NCBI GenBank assembly: GCA_947034885.2
Contig: OX344755.2
Coordinates: 870,501 to 934,500, forward strand
Origin: Thuidium tamariscinum
Taxonomy: Eukaryota > Streptophyta > Bryopsida > Hypnales > Thuidiaceae
Direction: 5' to 3'
DNA: 64,000 nt
Under the pieces are notes generated by a model. It did not search any database and was not told where the DNA came from. It saw only the letters and a list, made by a program, of their open reading frames with translations. Below are positions 47,201 through 60,059 of the stretch, piece by piece. Both the position numbers and the translations under genes were made by a program. Within the stretch, counting starts at the first letter, position 1. Each line of letters starts with the position of its first letter.

Positions 47201-48753
47201 AGTACAGCTTACCACGCCGAGTGTTTGGACTGCATCGTTGGCCACCGGGTCCATAGCGTGATGCACAGCAGCCTTAAATCGCTGTTGAAGCACACGAAGT
47301 GGGAGCTTCTGACCCGGAAACAATACAATACCTGACACTCAATCACGTGCTCGTCAGCCGACTGAACGTCAGAAGTATACAACAACACGAGTAAAGGACC
47401 TTCGATAAACCGGTAAAGATATGCCGTACCCTCCAAGTAGAACATCGGCAGTTTGAGCACAGCTCCACCCACACCATTGAACCGGTCATTCCCAACATCC
47501 TCCACCTCTGCAATTTTAAAACAACGACCCTTTAAAACGGACAGACAGGTATGGATGTGCTTGCATCGCACCGAAAGTAATAGACGAGAAAGTTAACAAT
47601 TAAGTATGAAGCAGTCAGGACTTTGTGAGTCTAGGCATGCAAGCGTTACGCAGGATAAGTTGTTTGTCACGTCGTGACTCCGTACAGACCATTACTTATG
47701 TATACTTCGAGGAACATATGAAGAGGTTGGGCCACATATCAAAACAGGTCAGACAATTAGAATGGAGCATCGATTGATGTACATTCATGGAATTCACCGA
47801 CATCCAAGTCATTATAAAGTAATTACAAATGGAGACATACCTCCAAGACCTCCAAGATAAGTATGCATAGACGCAAGATTCGTATCAAAATTCAAGGCCT
47901 CTCGTGGTTCCCAATGTCCATCTCCTTGATGGTGACCGCTGTACAAATACAAGACATAAAGTGAGCTGAGGTGACCCTTTACACCAGCTGATGTAGAAAG
48001 TGCTAACTCAGGTGTACCAAATTTGTACAACTACGGTTCAGATAGTGATCTTCGAACCCCTTGAGTGAAACAGATGAATAAAAGGATTCCGTGACGGACC
48101 CGACGACGGTTATACTCATGGGCGCGTATCTGTCGATTTACTTCTCTTATAAAGAACCGGAATGCTGATACCGTCAGCAGTGACTTCAGACCTAAGCGGG
48201 GCCCATTATGCTGAAAACCTCTCACATCCGTTCACATCGTAATAGCTTTAGGAATAACAAAGAGCATCGACTTCTCAGTAATAATGCGGTATCAGTGAAG
48301 CGTGACTAAAATCTGCCCGAAGTCATCCAAGCATGTTACGTATTCGGAACTTCTAGTGTGCATAAGGCGGGCTGAAAATGAACTAACAGTTCTGAAGTTG
48401 CCAGCATTCCGAAATTATTAATGCAAACTGACAGAGGCTGGTGGCTGATGCTCAACAACAAACAAGGGTCATGTTCCTCGGGCCATTTCCAAGATTCAAG
48501 AGTTCCAAATTCTTCAAAGGAGACAGTCAGGGGCGCGAAACATTTACCTGAAGCCTTCTCTCGGCGCCATCTCTCCTTCAGAATATATTTCAGCTCCTTC
48601 CTCAGACTCAACATCCGGCTGCGGCCTCCTGTTTGCTGCCTCCCGATATTGCTCCTCGCTGGCGTGGCCTCCGTAGGTCTGACCTGCCTCGATGCAGCTA
48701 CTCTCACCATACTCTAAAGATGCTGCCTCCCGGCCTCCAACGACACCGCACAT
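44203..48753 (-). CDS. CRBN: Cereblon homologue (LON-CULT substrate receptor of CRL4 ubiquitin ligase), 12 exons
   Basis: Exons: 48753-48548, 47938-47841, 47507-47430, 47331-47213, 46977-46915, 46593-46492, 46373-46126, 46023-45946, 45764-45223, 45035-44830, 44673-44510, 44377-44203. All introns are GT-AG, phases agree and the sum is 692 codons plus stop. Residues ~117-240 form the LON N-terminal part (YLEGIVLFPGQKLPLRVLQQ; VNVMTRGGQRFRIL; AQVQIIEED). An acidic linker (~240-480) follows, then the helical part (TAWPHWVYRQYDTFDLARRA; TRQELLEIDSTLARLKREIQ). The CULT domain (~573-680) has zinc pairs C576/C579 and C643/C646 and the three pocket tryptophans W632, W638 and W657. In the family, CRBN binds DDB1 and presents substrates for ubiquitination. 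The start is the first ATG after an in-frame stop. An extra five residues separate the second CxxC from the last tryptophan. Confidence 0.95.
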
Positions 48754-50920
48754 TTTGACCTCCTCACTTTCTACCTCTGCGGCAATCTCAAAATACCGAT
48801 CTGCAATTTCAAATTCCCGTAACCAAACTCAAATCTCTCAGAGTCACTGCCGTTCCGGCCCTACCCCGATCCGCAACCCCCGCACCACACTATTTCGCGC
48901 CCTCATCACCCGGGGGTAGCAATCGCGAGACAGCAAGCCATGTTCGTGGTGATCGTCTACGACACTACCAAGAGGGACAAAAATCAACAACATAACACAG
49001 ACCTCACTCATGAGCACATCCTCAATGCGTCACTTAGCCGCCAGGCTCAAATGTCTTGCCTTCATCTCCTCTTTGAATCAATCTAAAGCAAATCCGGTCA
49101 CCCAAAACCTCCCCGCCTCAACGGCACGCCAGCCTGCTGCGCCTTAACTTAAACCTCCACAGCGGCGTGAAACAAAAATCCTCAATCGTGAAGCCGCACT
49201 CGCAGGGGCACTACAAAAAGGAAAAGCTAGTAGGAAGCGCCACTACCAGGGACACATCCAGGTGTGTGAAGTCCGTGAAACGGGAGGGAAGAAAAGTAGG
49301 TCGTGACAGTGATTGCGTACTAAAACACACAGCACAAAGTACGACTGTACAATCGTAGCATCGAATAGAGCGTCGCGCTGATGAAGTAAAAGGTGCTGCT
49401 GGTGCCGTCGCGCACCACCGCCCTAACCCAGAAACAGTAAAACCACGAGAAAAAAGGACAGCGGAATGATCTCGGAGATCCGAATACGAGAAGGAACAGC
49501 AGCAGCTGTTGCGCGACAGCGCGAGTAGCGAGAAGAAGATCCTCCCGCACCACGCACGACCCCGGCGCTAGCTTCCCAACACCAGTACACCACCGTCTCT
49601 CCTCGCAAGTAAGTTACTGGTGGTTTGCTTAATCGGGAAGACGCGGGCGGGGAGACAAAGAATCAATCTCTACAGTCCCCGCTTTCAGGCTCCCAGACGC
49701 ATCTGCTGCAGCGCAGGGATGTCGACGTCACGGTAATAATAAGCTAGTTGAGCCTCTTCGCTTCCAGTGAGAGCGCAGCGCCATCGGCCCCCGCTCCTGC
49801 AGCAGCCAACTGACACCCCGCCAGCGCTCAAATGCCTTGATCGTCATTGTTGCTACGGCATTTCATTCATGCACGCCAGACAATTCAGTCCCTAGCTGGG
49901 CCCGAAGCCATCGCTCCATAGATCCATCGTGCTGCTTCATGATTTCGCCTCCATCATACAGGTACAAACAGTCCCCCTCACTACTGTACAGTACTGCTCC
50001 CCCCGTCCCCGTCCCCGTCCCCTGCGCCCCGCCCCGCTAAACTTAGCGGCCGCTACGCCCAGCCGTGGATACCGCGACTAATCTGGGCCAAACCCAGGCC
50101 TATTTTCAGCGGTCCAGGCTTTGGCAAACCACCCATCCGCCCGGAATCCTATCTGACTCGGTTCAGCAGGCTCCCCTGCACAGTGGTGCTGTAGTGCTGT
50201 AGTAACCAGCCCGTGCCTAATTAGTGACTCCATTAGTGACTCCATCACCTGGACTGTACCCAACCAGGTGAATGTTGATCAAAGGCCAGGCGGGCTTCCC
50301 CTTGGAATTCAGTTGGCCCCCAACGCAACGCAACGCAACGCAACCCAACTGAAGTCAGTCAGTCAGGGACTCAGGGAGTCCAGTCGGTCCACTCAGTGGT
50401 TCTTGTACCCGCCTTCCTGGCCTTTTCCCCACCCCAGTGATCATTCTTACCTCCTTCCTACGTGGCTGCAACTGAAAAGCCCCCATGATCAGGCCTATGG
50501 TAGCCTTTCTCAAGTGCTCAGGGGGTGTCATAAAGGAATAGGGTGTACTGGTGTTGTTGTTTGGTGTCCTTTTAGGAGACTGCTTGAATTCCTCTCGTAC
50601 TTGGGCAGGGGGGGGAGATTCAATGCAAGGCGCCAGTGTCCATGCCCATGTCTTGCCTTGGCCCTCCAGCCCAGCCAGGGCATTTTCAAGTCTCTGCCAT
50701 GCCGTTTCACTTGTTAAAAAACAAATTAAATACACTAAAAAAGTGCCTGCCATGACCTTGTTCACAGACCAGGCACCTGCATTCAGTGGAGTGCATTGGA
50801 CTCACAAGCTGGGTTACCTTACCCTTGTTTCTTTCTGTTACGGCAGGTCGTGGTTTCTTTACGACGCTCATCTTGTAAGTTAGCACTGTGCAGGCCACAT
50901 TTCATGTCCCAGAAGGCACT
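48754..50920. promoter_or_regulatory. GC-rich upstream region of CRBN
   Basis: GC content and CpG density rise sharply upstream of the CRBN start, as in a promoter region. Features include C-rich tracts at 49,998-50,036 (ccccgt repeats; G-rich on the CRBN sense strand) and a short (aacgc)n run at 50,320-50,344. The reading frames open on both strands here have no recognisable domains. No TATA box was assigned. Confidence 0.45.
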
Positions 50921-51303
50921 CCCTCCCATTGATTGAGAGGCAGCTGGTATTGAAGTTCTACCCATTACCATATTTGGTACTTACAGGATTTATCAATTCG
51001 GCCCAGAAGCGGCACCTGAATACGGTACAATTGGGCAATAGAAGATATGCCGTCACTCCTAAGTTACGTGTGGAAAACACTGAGTGCAAGGTGATGAAGG
51101 ATACCTCTTCTACTTACTACATCTAACTTACTCCATGAATAAGGACTCTACGTAATATAAGCTTAGAAAACAGAGTCTCAATATGTAAGTTTGCGTGACA
51201 AGAAGGGGATTGCAGGAAACAAAGGGCCAATGAAGAGAGCACAATCCAACGAGGAGGACGTTGATTTATTGCAATCTCCCATGACAAACGGCAATTGCTA
51301 GAC
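50921..51303. other. Intergenic, nothing recognised
   Basis: A 65-codon plus-strand frame at 50,929-51,126 shows no known motif. Confidence 0.4.
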
Positions 51304-51757
51304 GTAAACCACAAGTAGGAATGAAAAATTTGAACAATCTAGATGAAAAATGCATAATACCCAATTATGTGGTTTTACCCCCCATAACAGGACAGTAAGG
51401 TAGGGGGCTGTAATTGCAACCTTGTCTCTAAAAGTGATCAAGTAGATTTTGCCTTTAACATGTACCAGAAGTGTACATTTCATGAGGGGGGCGCTTTTAG
51501 AAACCACTATGTTCTCAACTTCAAAAATTCATAACTAATTCCACGAAGGTCCCAAAAATATGAAATGACTTGGGTTAGATGCCAATTCTATTTTTCTTAC
51601 CACAAAAATTTACTTAAAATTGTTTTAAGGAGTTTAGCTTCCCCAAAATGCAAATCAACTAGTAAAAGGTCGCTTTTACAGCCCCCTACCTTACAACTTC
51701 ATTGCAACATAGAACCTACCTTACAAATGAATAGGATGATTCTTGCTTGTGGTTTAC
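51304..51757. mobile_element. Foldback/MITE-like element
   Basis: The ends are GTAAACCACAAG and CTTGTGGTTTAC (inverted). Inside, GTAAGGTAGGGGGCTGTAA (51,391) is mirrored by TTACAGCCCCCTACCTTAC (about 51,676). No target duplication was identified. Confidence 0.5.
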
Positions 51758-52163
51758 AAAATCTAACATATTGAGTGAGAAGAGTAGAGAAGGATATTAT
51801 TTCCCATAGCGAGCTTTTGCATTTGCATTACTAGACATAACGTCTATGTTGGATGCACAATATTCGTGACTAATGAAGTAGTCGGGGTCCCTTCTCTACA
51901 TTGTGTCCCTTCTTCATGTTATAGTATAGTAAAGATTTTTTTTCATTGAATTACATAGAATGCACGACAACCTTTCCTTCAAGATTTTCCACAGTGAAAC
52001 AAGGGGCTCCTTGCCTTCAAGCTCAAAAATGGTAGGTGGTTGGATCTTGGTCAAATTCTACCTAATTAAAGGTTGAAGAGAAGGGAATGACAATGCTTTA
52101 ATAGTCCAACACATTATAAAAAAGAAAAATGCTTCCCTCATCCAATGAGAGACCATTACTTGT

Positions 52164-52348
52164 TTAGTAATGGGGTCACTAATAGAGAGGAGGTCAATTT
52201 GAATAAGGAATAGTATAGAGGTGTGGTGCTCAAGGCCCATGTGGACGCTAACATGATGCCCAATCATAAGAGCTCCTTACACCATGTTCATATACTATTC
52301 TTTAGTACTCAAATTGACCTCCTTTTTAGTAGTGGGTCCATTGAGTTT
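52164..52348. repeat. Inverted repeat, ~55-bp arms
   Basis: The left arm contains 'gaggaggtcaatttgaataa' and 'gaatagtata'. The right arm carries the inverse ('atactattct', 'ctcaaattgacctcc'). It may be a small MITE or foldback element. Confidence 0.6.
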
Positions 52349-53857
52349 TAAAGTGTTGGGATCCATGGTCATTCAAGACAGTATTACAATTCCAAAAAAA
52401 TCAATAGTTAGTGTGCCATAAAGAAATGAAAAAGATGAAAAATCTAATTAATTCTTTGAAATTACCTCACAGGAATTGGTCATTTTCTTCAAAACGAAAA
52501 ATTGCAGTCAATTTGAAGGCAATAACTGAACTGAACTGAACCCAAGGAGTTGTGATAAAAATCGGTTTAGGATTTTTGTTTTTTGGAATCAAGTGGAAAT
52601 CCTCTGCAAAGCAAATCAAAGACAAAACAGCCAAGCCAGAGGCTGGACTGGGAGACAAGAGAAATTGGTCTCAAATTGAAAGAAGGGTAACCACCGAACA
52701 CTGCCAGGTACGATATTGAACCCAGAGCCAGCAGCACACCGAGTGATGATCAACAAATCACCTTGGGGTTTGAGCTCATCTGTCCCTTGTTACTCGTGGT
52801 GTACATTTAAGAACTGGAATGTGCACCACCATTACAACCTGACCCGCAATGGGTTTGCTCTCATTTATTCTATAATGGGGTAGTTTACCTTATTCTTTTT
52901 GCTCTCGAGAGCAGTGATCTCAAAACAAGTTCAAGGTTTTTAGCTAAATGTTCATTTTCGGAAGATTTTTCTGAATTTACACTGAGGACATGAAGAGTTT
53001 ATGTAACAATCGAGCAAAATTTAGCCAGTTTTGGGATCACTGCCCCAGAGAATGATGCAGTAAAAGTTCGTTTCAGGTTGGTTTCTTCAGTTATTACTTT
53101 AGTATTCTGAATTCCCCAAAATAAAAAAATTCAGAATTTCCTAGAATTTTATTTATTTTTAAATGGTTTCGCTGGGGAGTTGCTCCTCAGGTTCTGTGGA
53201 AATACTCTTTTCCTTTTCGATGGAATTTGCCCATGAGTTTCAAAACTCATAATTATCACTCCGTGGTATTATTTTTATTATTTCAAAATTGAAAATTGAA
53301 GAGCTGGCTGGGTCCGTCAGTTGTAACTGAATTACCTTACCATCACAAATCTTTTACGAAATATTGGAAAACTGAGTTCCCACGAACAACCGCCCACCAG
53401 AGAAATGATGGTCCGTCCTGAGTGGCTTCCAGTGAGCAGCCCCTCCCTTTTCTCTTTTCCTTCCTTTTTTCCCTTCCAGTGCCCCTTGGTTGGGACAAAC
53501 TTCCCCTTTTCGCACGAACGACGTTCCCCCTTTTGGCGTTCCCGGAAGGGCACCCAGGACACCAACGCACTGTCAGCACTCAGCAGACGTGCCTGAAGGA
53601 CCACGACTGACTGGCTGACTGACTGGGAGCAAAGCGAGCCGCAGGGGCCACGGATTCTGTCAGGGCGAAGGCCGCATCGCAGCCGTCTAATGACGCCGGG
53701 GAGGCATCCACGCCGTCCATTGTTGGGCCATGATCAGGGAAAGAGAACCGACGGACGGAATCGTGGCCGACTTTTGGTGATTTGGCAGCCCAGCCAAGGC
53801 AGGGCTCCAGGGAAACTTATTAGTATAATATCATTTACTGACCTAAAGGCCCCAACT

Positions 53858-53889
53858 GAACCCCCCCCCACCCCCACCCCCACCCCCTT
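53858..53889. other. C-rich tract with G-quadruplex potential
   Basis: The plus strand carries runs of five or more C separated by single A residues. The minus strand therefore has at least four G5 runs with 1-nt loops. Confidence 0.6.
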
Positions 53890-54295
53890 CTTTTCTCCTT
53901 TTTCTCTGAAACAGAAGAAAAAACACCCCAACCGACTGCAATTTTATTTCTTTTGGCTTTGAAACTGAACCACCCCAACTGAACTTTAAAAGGATGCTTT
54001 ACTTTAAAGGCTGGCCTGGCTCTAGTCAGTCCCCAGGCAGCAGGCCCTCAGCCAGCATTCGTCAGCTGACTTGCCCCTGCCTGCCTGCCTGTTGATTGTA
54101 CTTTTTGGTTCGTGGCTTTTAACTTTTTTTAATAGCAGTTGAGTGTGTTGGAAGGACGGCACTGTAGCAGACCAAAAAGGAAGTCGTACTACTACAGGAC
54201 TCCCTCGTCAACTAGAAAATCAATAATTTGGCATTAGTTTCGGCAGGAGCAAAGCTGAAATCCTTCACTTCAAGACTGGCGGGTACATTACCTGG

Positions 54296-54342
54296 TTCGG
54301 GACTGGTTCAGAACTGGTTCAGGACTGGTTCAGGACTGGAGA
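54296..54342. repeat. 'actggttcagga' short tandem repeat
   Basis: About four copies of a 12-bp unit with one or two substitutions. Confidence 0.8.
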
Positions 54343-54597
54343 CTTGTCAGGCTGACACCCAGACATTTTTTTGGGTGGTAGAGCCACTTGCACCCTTGAA
54401 TGGAAGCAAAGCAAACAAGAAAGGCCAACTTCACGACGGAAGGGAAAAAAAAGGGATAGAATCATCATCGACATGTGTACTTTCATCCATACAGTTATCT
54501 ATTGGGAGCAGCTTTCACACAAAAATCCTGAAGTGGGAAATTCAGGGTTTTTTGGAGAAGGGCATAACATCCTGTCACACTGCCTTCCAACGGATGA

Positions 54598-54664
54598 AAT
54601 GGTGTGGAATATCCCACACCATTCCATCCAACAAACGAAATGGTGTGAAATATTCCACACCATT
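54598..54664. repeat. Two adjacent dyads built on AATGGTGTG/CACACCATT
   Basis: 54,598-54,623 is AATGGTGTGG with a short centre and the complementary arm. 54,639-54,664 repeats the arrangement 41 bp later with AATGGTGTG arms. Each could form a hairpin or bind a dimeric protein. Confidence 0.7.
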
Positions 54665-54838
54665 CAGGAACTAAAGTTGCAAACTTCAAGAAATGTCAGA
54701 TGAAATTAGGTGATGGGGACTTCACAAAGGGAAAAGCGGTCCTTCTATGGGCTATTGAATGTTATGGGTTTGGCATTTTTAATTCACTTGTGTTTTCAAA
54801 ACCCTTTTTTTTAATGTAGGGGCTATGGGTTGTTTTCA

Positions 54839-55150
54839 ATGTCTTTGTTTCTTTCTCTGCTTGTTGTCATTTCTCTGCACCTTTGCTCTCAACTTTCCAC
54901 CATTTGTCCTTATGTTTGTCTTGGAATAAACTATGGGATAAGGGGAAGAGAAAATTTTATCTTTGTGTTGAAAGAATTAGTGTCAAAAAAAGTTGCCAAA
55001 ACAATTTGGTTGTTGCTAGTCAGTGTTCTAAGTAGGGCAAGCAAAGAGTTTGTGAAAAACAACCTTTTCATCAACCACTATAATCCTAAGGCCATTTTGT
55101 CATCCAAATCACACCAAATTGCCAATTTCAATGCAAAGAACAAATTATAG
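54839..55150 (+). pseudogene. GH17 beta-1,3-glucanase N-terminal remnant
   Basis: The frame starts MSLFLSLLVVISLHLCSQLS, a secretory signal peptide, and continues ICPYVCLGINYG. The LGINYG motif is the conserved start of mature plant GH17 endo-1,3-beta-glucosidases. The following residues (ENFIFVLKELVSKKVAKTIW, then VLSRASKEF) are spaced like the family's V-x2-L...I-x-L...VL-x-A segment but have lost most conserved positions (for example YG-x-xx-NNLP, RLYDA). The frame ends at 104 codons where GH17 proteins are about 350. I read it as a degenerate 5' fragment; a working enzyme is not encoded. Confidence 0.55.
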
Positions 55151-58100
55151 AAGTAAAAATTATTTTCAAGTTGTTTGACAAGGTGTTTTATTACATAAAT
55201 ATAAAACATAATATTAAAGAGGAAAGCTTAAGGTATTTGTTTTTTAGAAGTGATCTTAGAATGATCTAAACTTCATTCATAATCATCAAAATTTTATTGA
55301 TTCATAATCTAAATTTTTGTTTCAAATCTATTGAAGTCCCTAATTGCAAATTTGATTGTAAATCAAGGCACTTAGCACAAATATAAATATTATGAAGTTT
55401 GAGTATTATCTAATTATGAACTCTACATTCTATAGACATTAATATAATAAAATTAAAACTTATCAACATTAATCCACAATTGATTTCTCATTTCAATGTA
55501 ATGGTTTTATTTCATATGAGTATACACTAATATATTAGAATTAAAATTTATTGGCATTGGTATATAATTGATTTCTCATTAGATATAATGGTTTTATTTC
55601 ATACAAGTATCAATTAATATTTTTTCTACTTGTTGGAACTAGGAGTTCATCAAAAAAGTTTGTCACATGCAGATGCAACAATGAATTCAAAAACCTATTA
55701 TTTTATACTACAATTGTTTGAATAAAATTACCTTACAGAGGATAAAAGTATTTTTTTAAACGCTATTTTTACATAGGTCTCATTTTGTATTTTTAAAATA
55801 TGTATCCAATTTTTTTAAAATATTATCACAAAAACAATCTCCATTATAAAATCTCTATTTAAAAAATCTAAATGTTACAAACATTTTGTCAGTCCATATT
55901 TGAAATTACAAAAACTACTTCAATTTTTTAATTCTAAAATTTGCTAAGACTACTTTATAATGGAAAATTTTGTGCAATTATAAAAGATAAGTAATGAAAT
56001 TTGAAGCATTACCAAGTTTGAAGTATTTTTGTCATCGAAGTAAGAGAAAAATAAGCTCTAAAATTTTGTAACCAAAATCACTGGATGGAACTTGGATTGT
56101 AATATTAGAGGTGTTATGGTCAATTTTTGAGGAAATTAAAGGTTTTCTCCCTATAAGAGAAGCCACCTCAAGAAACCACCAAAGACCCAGATTTTTTCAT
56201 AATTTAGCAGACATAGTTGTTGACATAAATGCTACATTTGTTCAAAGCCATTAAAAAGTATTCAAATAATCATTTAATTATTATTTTCTTATGTTATGTT
56301 AGTTTATTTTGTGACACTATCATATAGAAATTCTTGACTTGAAAATATTCATAAGCTATTTTGTATCAAACCATGTCAACAAAGAATAGACATATTTTGA
56401 GTATATTTGGCAATCAAAATAGTGATAGTTTTCCCTATAATTGGTAAGTATGTATATTAGGTGTATCTTAGAAGTTATTACTAGGTCTTCTATTTAGTTT
56501 TTGAAGAAGTAGCAAGATGGCAATCACTTTAAATTTGGTGAAGCATTGTATATCCACATCCATTCACCTTTTAAACTAAAAAAGACTTTTCAGTCATACT
56601 CATACACTTTTCTATTCAAGATTTGACAATTTTATCAACATTTTGAATGGAAATGAAAAACTTTTGGTAAAAAAAGATCACTCTCATTTAGAATAAAATA
56701 AAATTTTATTTTGAAATGGTGCAATTTAGGACTATGGTGCTACAAAAAGGGGTTGGTTATCACCAATTTTTTTTAAATGCACTCTCAAAAATACATTCCA
56801 AGATTGTAGCTTGTAACAAAATTATAGTCAAAGTCTTTTTACAATCATCCATTCACTTCCAACAAAACTCATGAAAATCATAAGAAGATGCAAATGACTA
56901 TTCTACAATTTCTATAAGTTCATTGCACTTTCAAATTTTCTTTAATCCTTAAAATTTTTAGTGACCATAATATAGTTGGTTCATTTTTAGAATAGCCATT
57001 TATAGGATTAGGAATGTGAAAAGTCACTTATTCATTAGAAGAGATTTGGAGAAATAGAAGGCCACTTCAAGCTTAAAATGAACAAAAAATGTTATGTGTC
57101 TAAAAGAGCCACTCAAAGCACAGTATTAGTTATGCCAACATATTATTTTTTTTGAAATAACCTTCATTTTCAAGTTATAATCTTGAAAATTATGAATTGA
57201 ATTGAAATCAAATTTTGCATAAATAATAAGGATTTGGTTGTCTTCAAGATCCTATGATTAATTTTGCCTAAAAGGATTTCAGAACACCTTGAAACACGCC
57301 AAAATTTTTAAGGCGGGTTAAAATCCTAAATAGGACACCTTTGTTGTCTTTTCAAGGGATCATGGTGGAATTTGTAATCCATAATGCAATTAAGCAAATT
57401 GGAATCAAAGTATTTGTTCTTTGAAGATATAAGTGGTTGAACTAGAATCCCTTCAAGTTGAATTTTTGTTTTTTAATTTAAATTTCTTTGTTAGATTCAT
57501 AAATACAACTATCAAAGCATGTAATGGCTCAATGTTTCAAAGGAAAAAGGAGAAATATATAATACTTCTTATAAGTATTCATTCACTTTTGAAATTACCA
57601 TAACTGATTGAGGAATCAAGTTTTTTTAACAATGTTTCAATATATCCAAGTACAAGTAACATGCTTGTGTGTTATGATTTTTCAAAAAAATTTTAACAAT
57701 CTCTTAAAATTTCTAATTGATACTTTTTGTAATTATAAAGATCTTGTATTATAAATACCTATTTTAGAGGGCACATTCCATAGTTACACATGCATGCCTA
57801 TATTATAAGCACCTTCCATAATTATAGGGGATCTATATTATAGGCACATATGTTAAAGACACCTTCAATGGTTATATGGTATCTATTTATCCCAGATTCA
57901 AGACTTGTAGGCTTGGCATTGCTATATTCATATGCTAGCATCTAGTATTTGCAAGAACTATTTTGTCACATTTAAAGTGATGGAATTGCTTTTTGAAAGA
58001 ACTTTTGAAGGTAAGACTTGATGAACAATTGAAGTTTTTATTAGAGATATCTAACTTGATTGTAATCATATTCCTTATTATTTTGAAATAAAAAATTAAT

Positions 58101-58329
58101 TTACTACTTAATAATCATTTTTTCTAATTTCTCACACTTTGAGATTTAGGATGGGGGTTAATAGGGGGTATCCAAAATTGATGATCTAGAGCTAAAACTT
58201 TTGTGGTCTATTCCCACAATAGGTTGATATGTGTCTATCAAGGCAAATCTAAGCCTTTGAGGGGATTTGAGACCTCTAGAAGATTGTTTGAGGGATGTTT
58301 TTTAAAAGTGAAAACTTTGAGAAAGTATT

Positions 58330-58330
<1 letters not shown>
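55151..58330. other. AT-rich intergenic DNA
   Basis: No supported gene. 57,740-57,890 has recurring 'tatattataggcac' words resembling those near 31,560-31,640. 58,138-58,230 resembles part of the foldback element at 17,390-17,470. Confidence 0.5.

Positions 58331-58332
<2 letters not shown>

Positions 58333-58373
<41 letters not shown>
58333..58373. repeat. AT dinucleotide microsatellite
   Basis: About 20 uninterrupted AT units. Confidence 0.95.
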
Positions 58374-58377
<4 letters not shown>

Positions 58378-58442
58378 ATTATAAATTATAAAAGAATATT
58401 TAATGATTTATAAATTTTTAATTAATTTAATTAATACTATGT

Positions 58443-59300
58443 GATGTGGTAGTCACTCAACAACATTAGATTGTTTATGTGGTAGCATACCTAGTGTTCC
58501 CACAATTCAAAAACTTGGAGTCTTCTAAAGGTCCTAAATCTCCCCTAATGATTAAATTATTTCATGGCCTCTATATTCATGCAATTAAAGCTCCCTTGTG
58601 CATGCATTGTTGAATATTGAAGATGGTTTCAACTTTGTTTCTTGGTGAATTTTCAACACCATTAAATCCTGACAAATGGCCTATTTCCAATTTTTTTGGT
58701 AGAGATATTTTATTTATTATTAATTCATACCTTGTTATATCTTATTTTTTTGTGGAAAATCATCTACTTTTCCAAATAGTATTGTTCGAGTATTTGCAAG
58801 TAGTTATAGCACTCACAACATTATTTTTCACCATCAATATTTTAGATGAAGGATTGAGATTGTTATTTTTTATATTATTCCTAATATTACTAGTATTGTG
58901 CAACAAAAATTGAATATTTGGCAAAATGCTACAAAAACAAGTTGATCTCTCCTACATTCATCTCGTCATTATATCTCATATCATTAGGGGAGATTTGACA
59001 ACAAAGGATGGCCATTCCCCTGCTTCTTTCAAAAATAATAAATCAGCCTACGATGGTTGAATTTTTGAATTTTTGAAAAATTAACTAATTAATTATTTCA
59101 AAACTTCCAAAAAGTGTTTAAAAAATTAAAATGGTATTTTCTTCAAATTAAAATGATAATATTTAAAAGTTTACTATTTTATGATGTGTCAATCCCTCAA
59201 CCATGTCAAACTATTGATGTGGCATGTTCCCGTAGTTTGGGAACTCAAGAATACTCATGGTCTTCTAATGCCTTCAAATCTCCCCTTGTGCTACATTGAC
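58443..59300. repeat. Diverged duplicate segments
   Basis: 58,443-58,570 and 59,176-59,296 share the order 'gatgtg...tcaacca', 'tgatgtggca...ttccc', 'gtcttctaa' and 'aaatctcccct', suggesting two old copies of one repeat. Confidence 0.4.
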
Positions 59301-60039
59301 TTAATAGTTTCTTAAAGAAAAAAAACCTCGGGGAGATCACTCTTTGTAATTTTAAGTATACACCTGAGTTCAGAGGGTATTTGACATGAGGCTATTTACC
59401 TTCATTTTAGTAACTAAGAGGATCGTATTTTTACATATAAAGATATTTAGGGCATATTTTTAATATCCTATGATTATTTATAAATTCAGTCATATGGATT
59501 TTATAATTAGGCTATCTTATATACAAAACTTACATGTCTATTTTTTTCATACCTATATACAATACACACCATAAAATTAGTATGTTTCATATACACTTAA
59601 TTTTTTTAATATATGCACTACTTGTTCTATAGTACAATTTCAAATGATAAATAAAAATGTGAAATACAACATTAGTTTTAAATATTTCTAAATTCTATGC
59701 CATGTATTCTAAACAACCTGATATGGTGAATAACAAACAATATCATGAAAACATTAAACACAGTTATGATGATGAAACTAAGAAAAACACCAATACTAGC
59801 AATATAATATGAACAACATGAGAAATTGACACTCTAAAAACAGTATAGATTAACACAAAAATATGACTAAGCTACTATAAGATAGAAACCATATATTTTG
59901 TCTATATGTAATTATGTATGCATTTGCAATGGTTTTGAGTTTAGAATCAAAAAATAAAATAGTGTTTATAAAACACTAGTAAGAAGAAGATGATTCTAAA
60001 CATTTACAAGCACATGTACAAGTAATTGAGGCAAATCTA
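59301..60039. other. AT-rich intergenic DNA, nothing recognised
   Basis: No gene, RNA or element end is evident. Confidence 0.5.
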
Positions 60040-60059
60040 GAGTTTATAGTGTCTAAGCA

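Noticed and set aside
47812..48710. Longer open readings through the cereblon first introns as extra coding sequence
   Set aside because: Exon 1 donor and exon 2 acceptor phases join cleanly into conserved sequence (FDTNLASMHTYLG). The longer frames are intron read-through.
50268..50765. Open frames of 136-149 codons on both strands upstream of cereblon
   Set aside because: Mutually overlapping frames in GC-rich promoter-like DNA, with no recognisable motif or splice structure.
53332..53962. Several Gly/Lys- or Pro-rich open frames
   Set aside because: They depend on purine- or C-rich tracts; both strands are open and no homology is visible.
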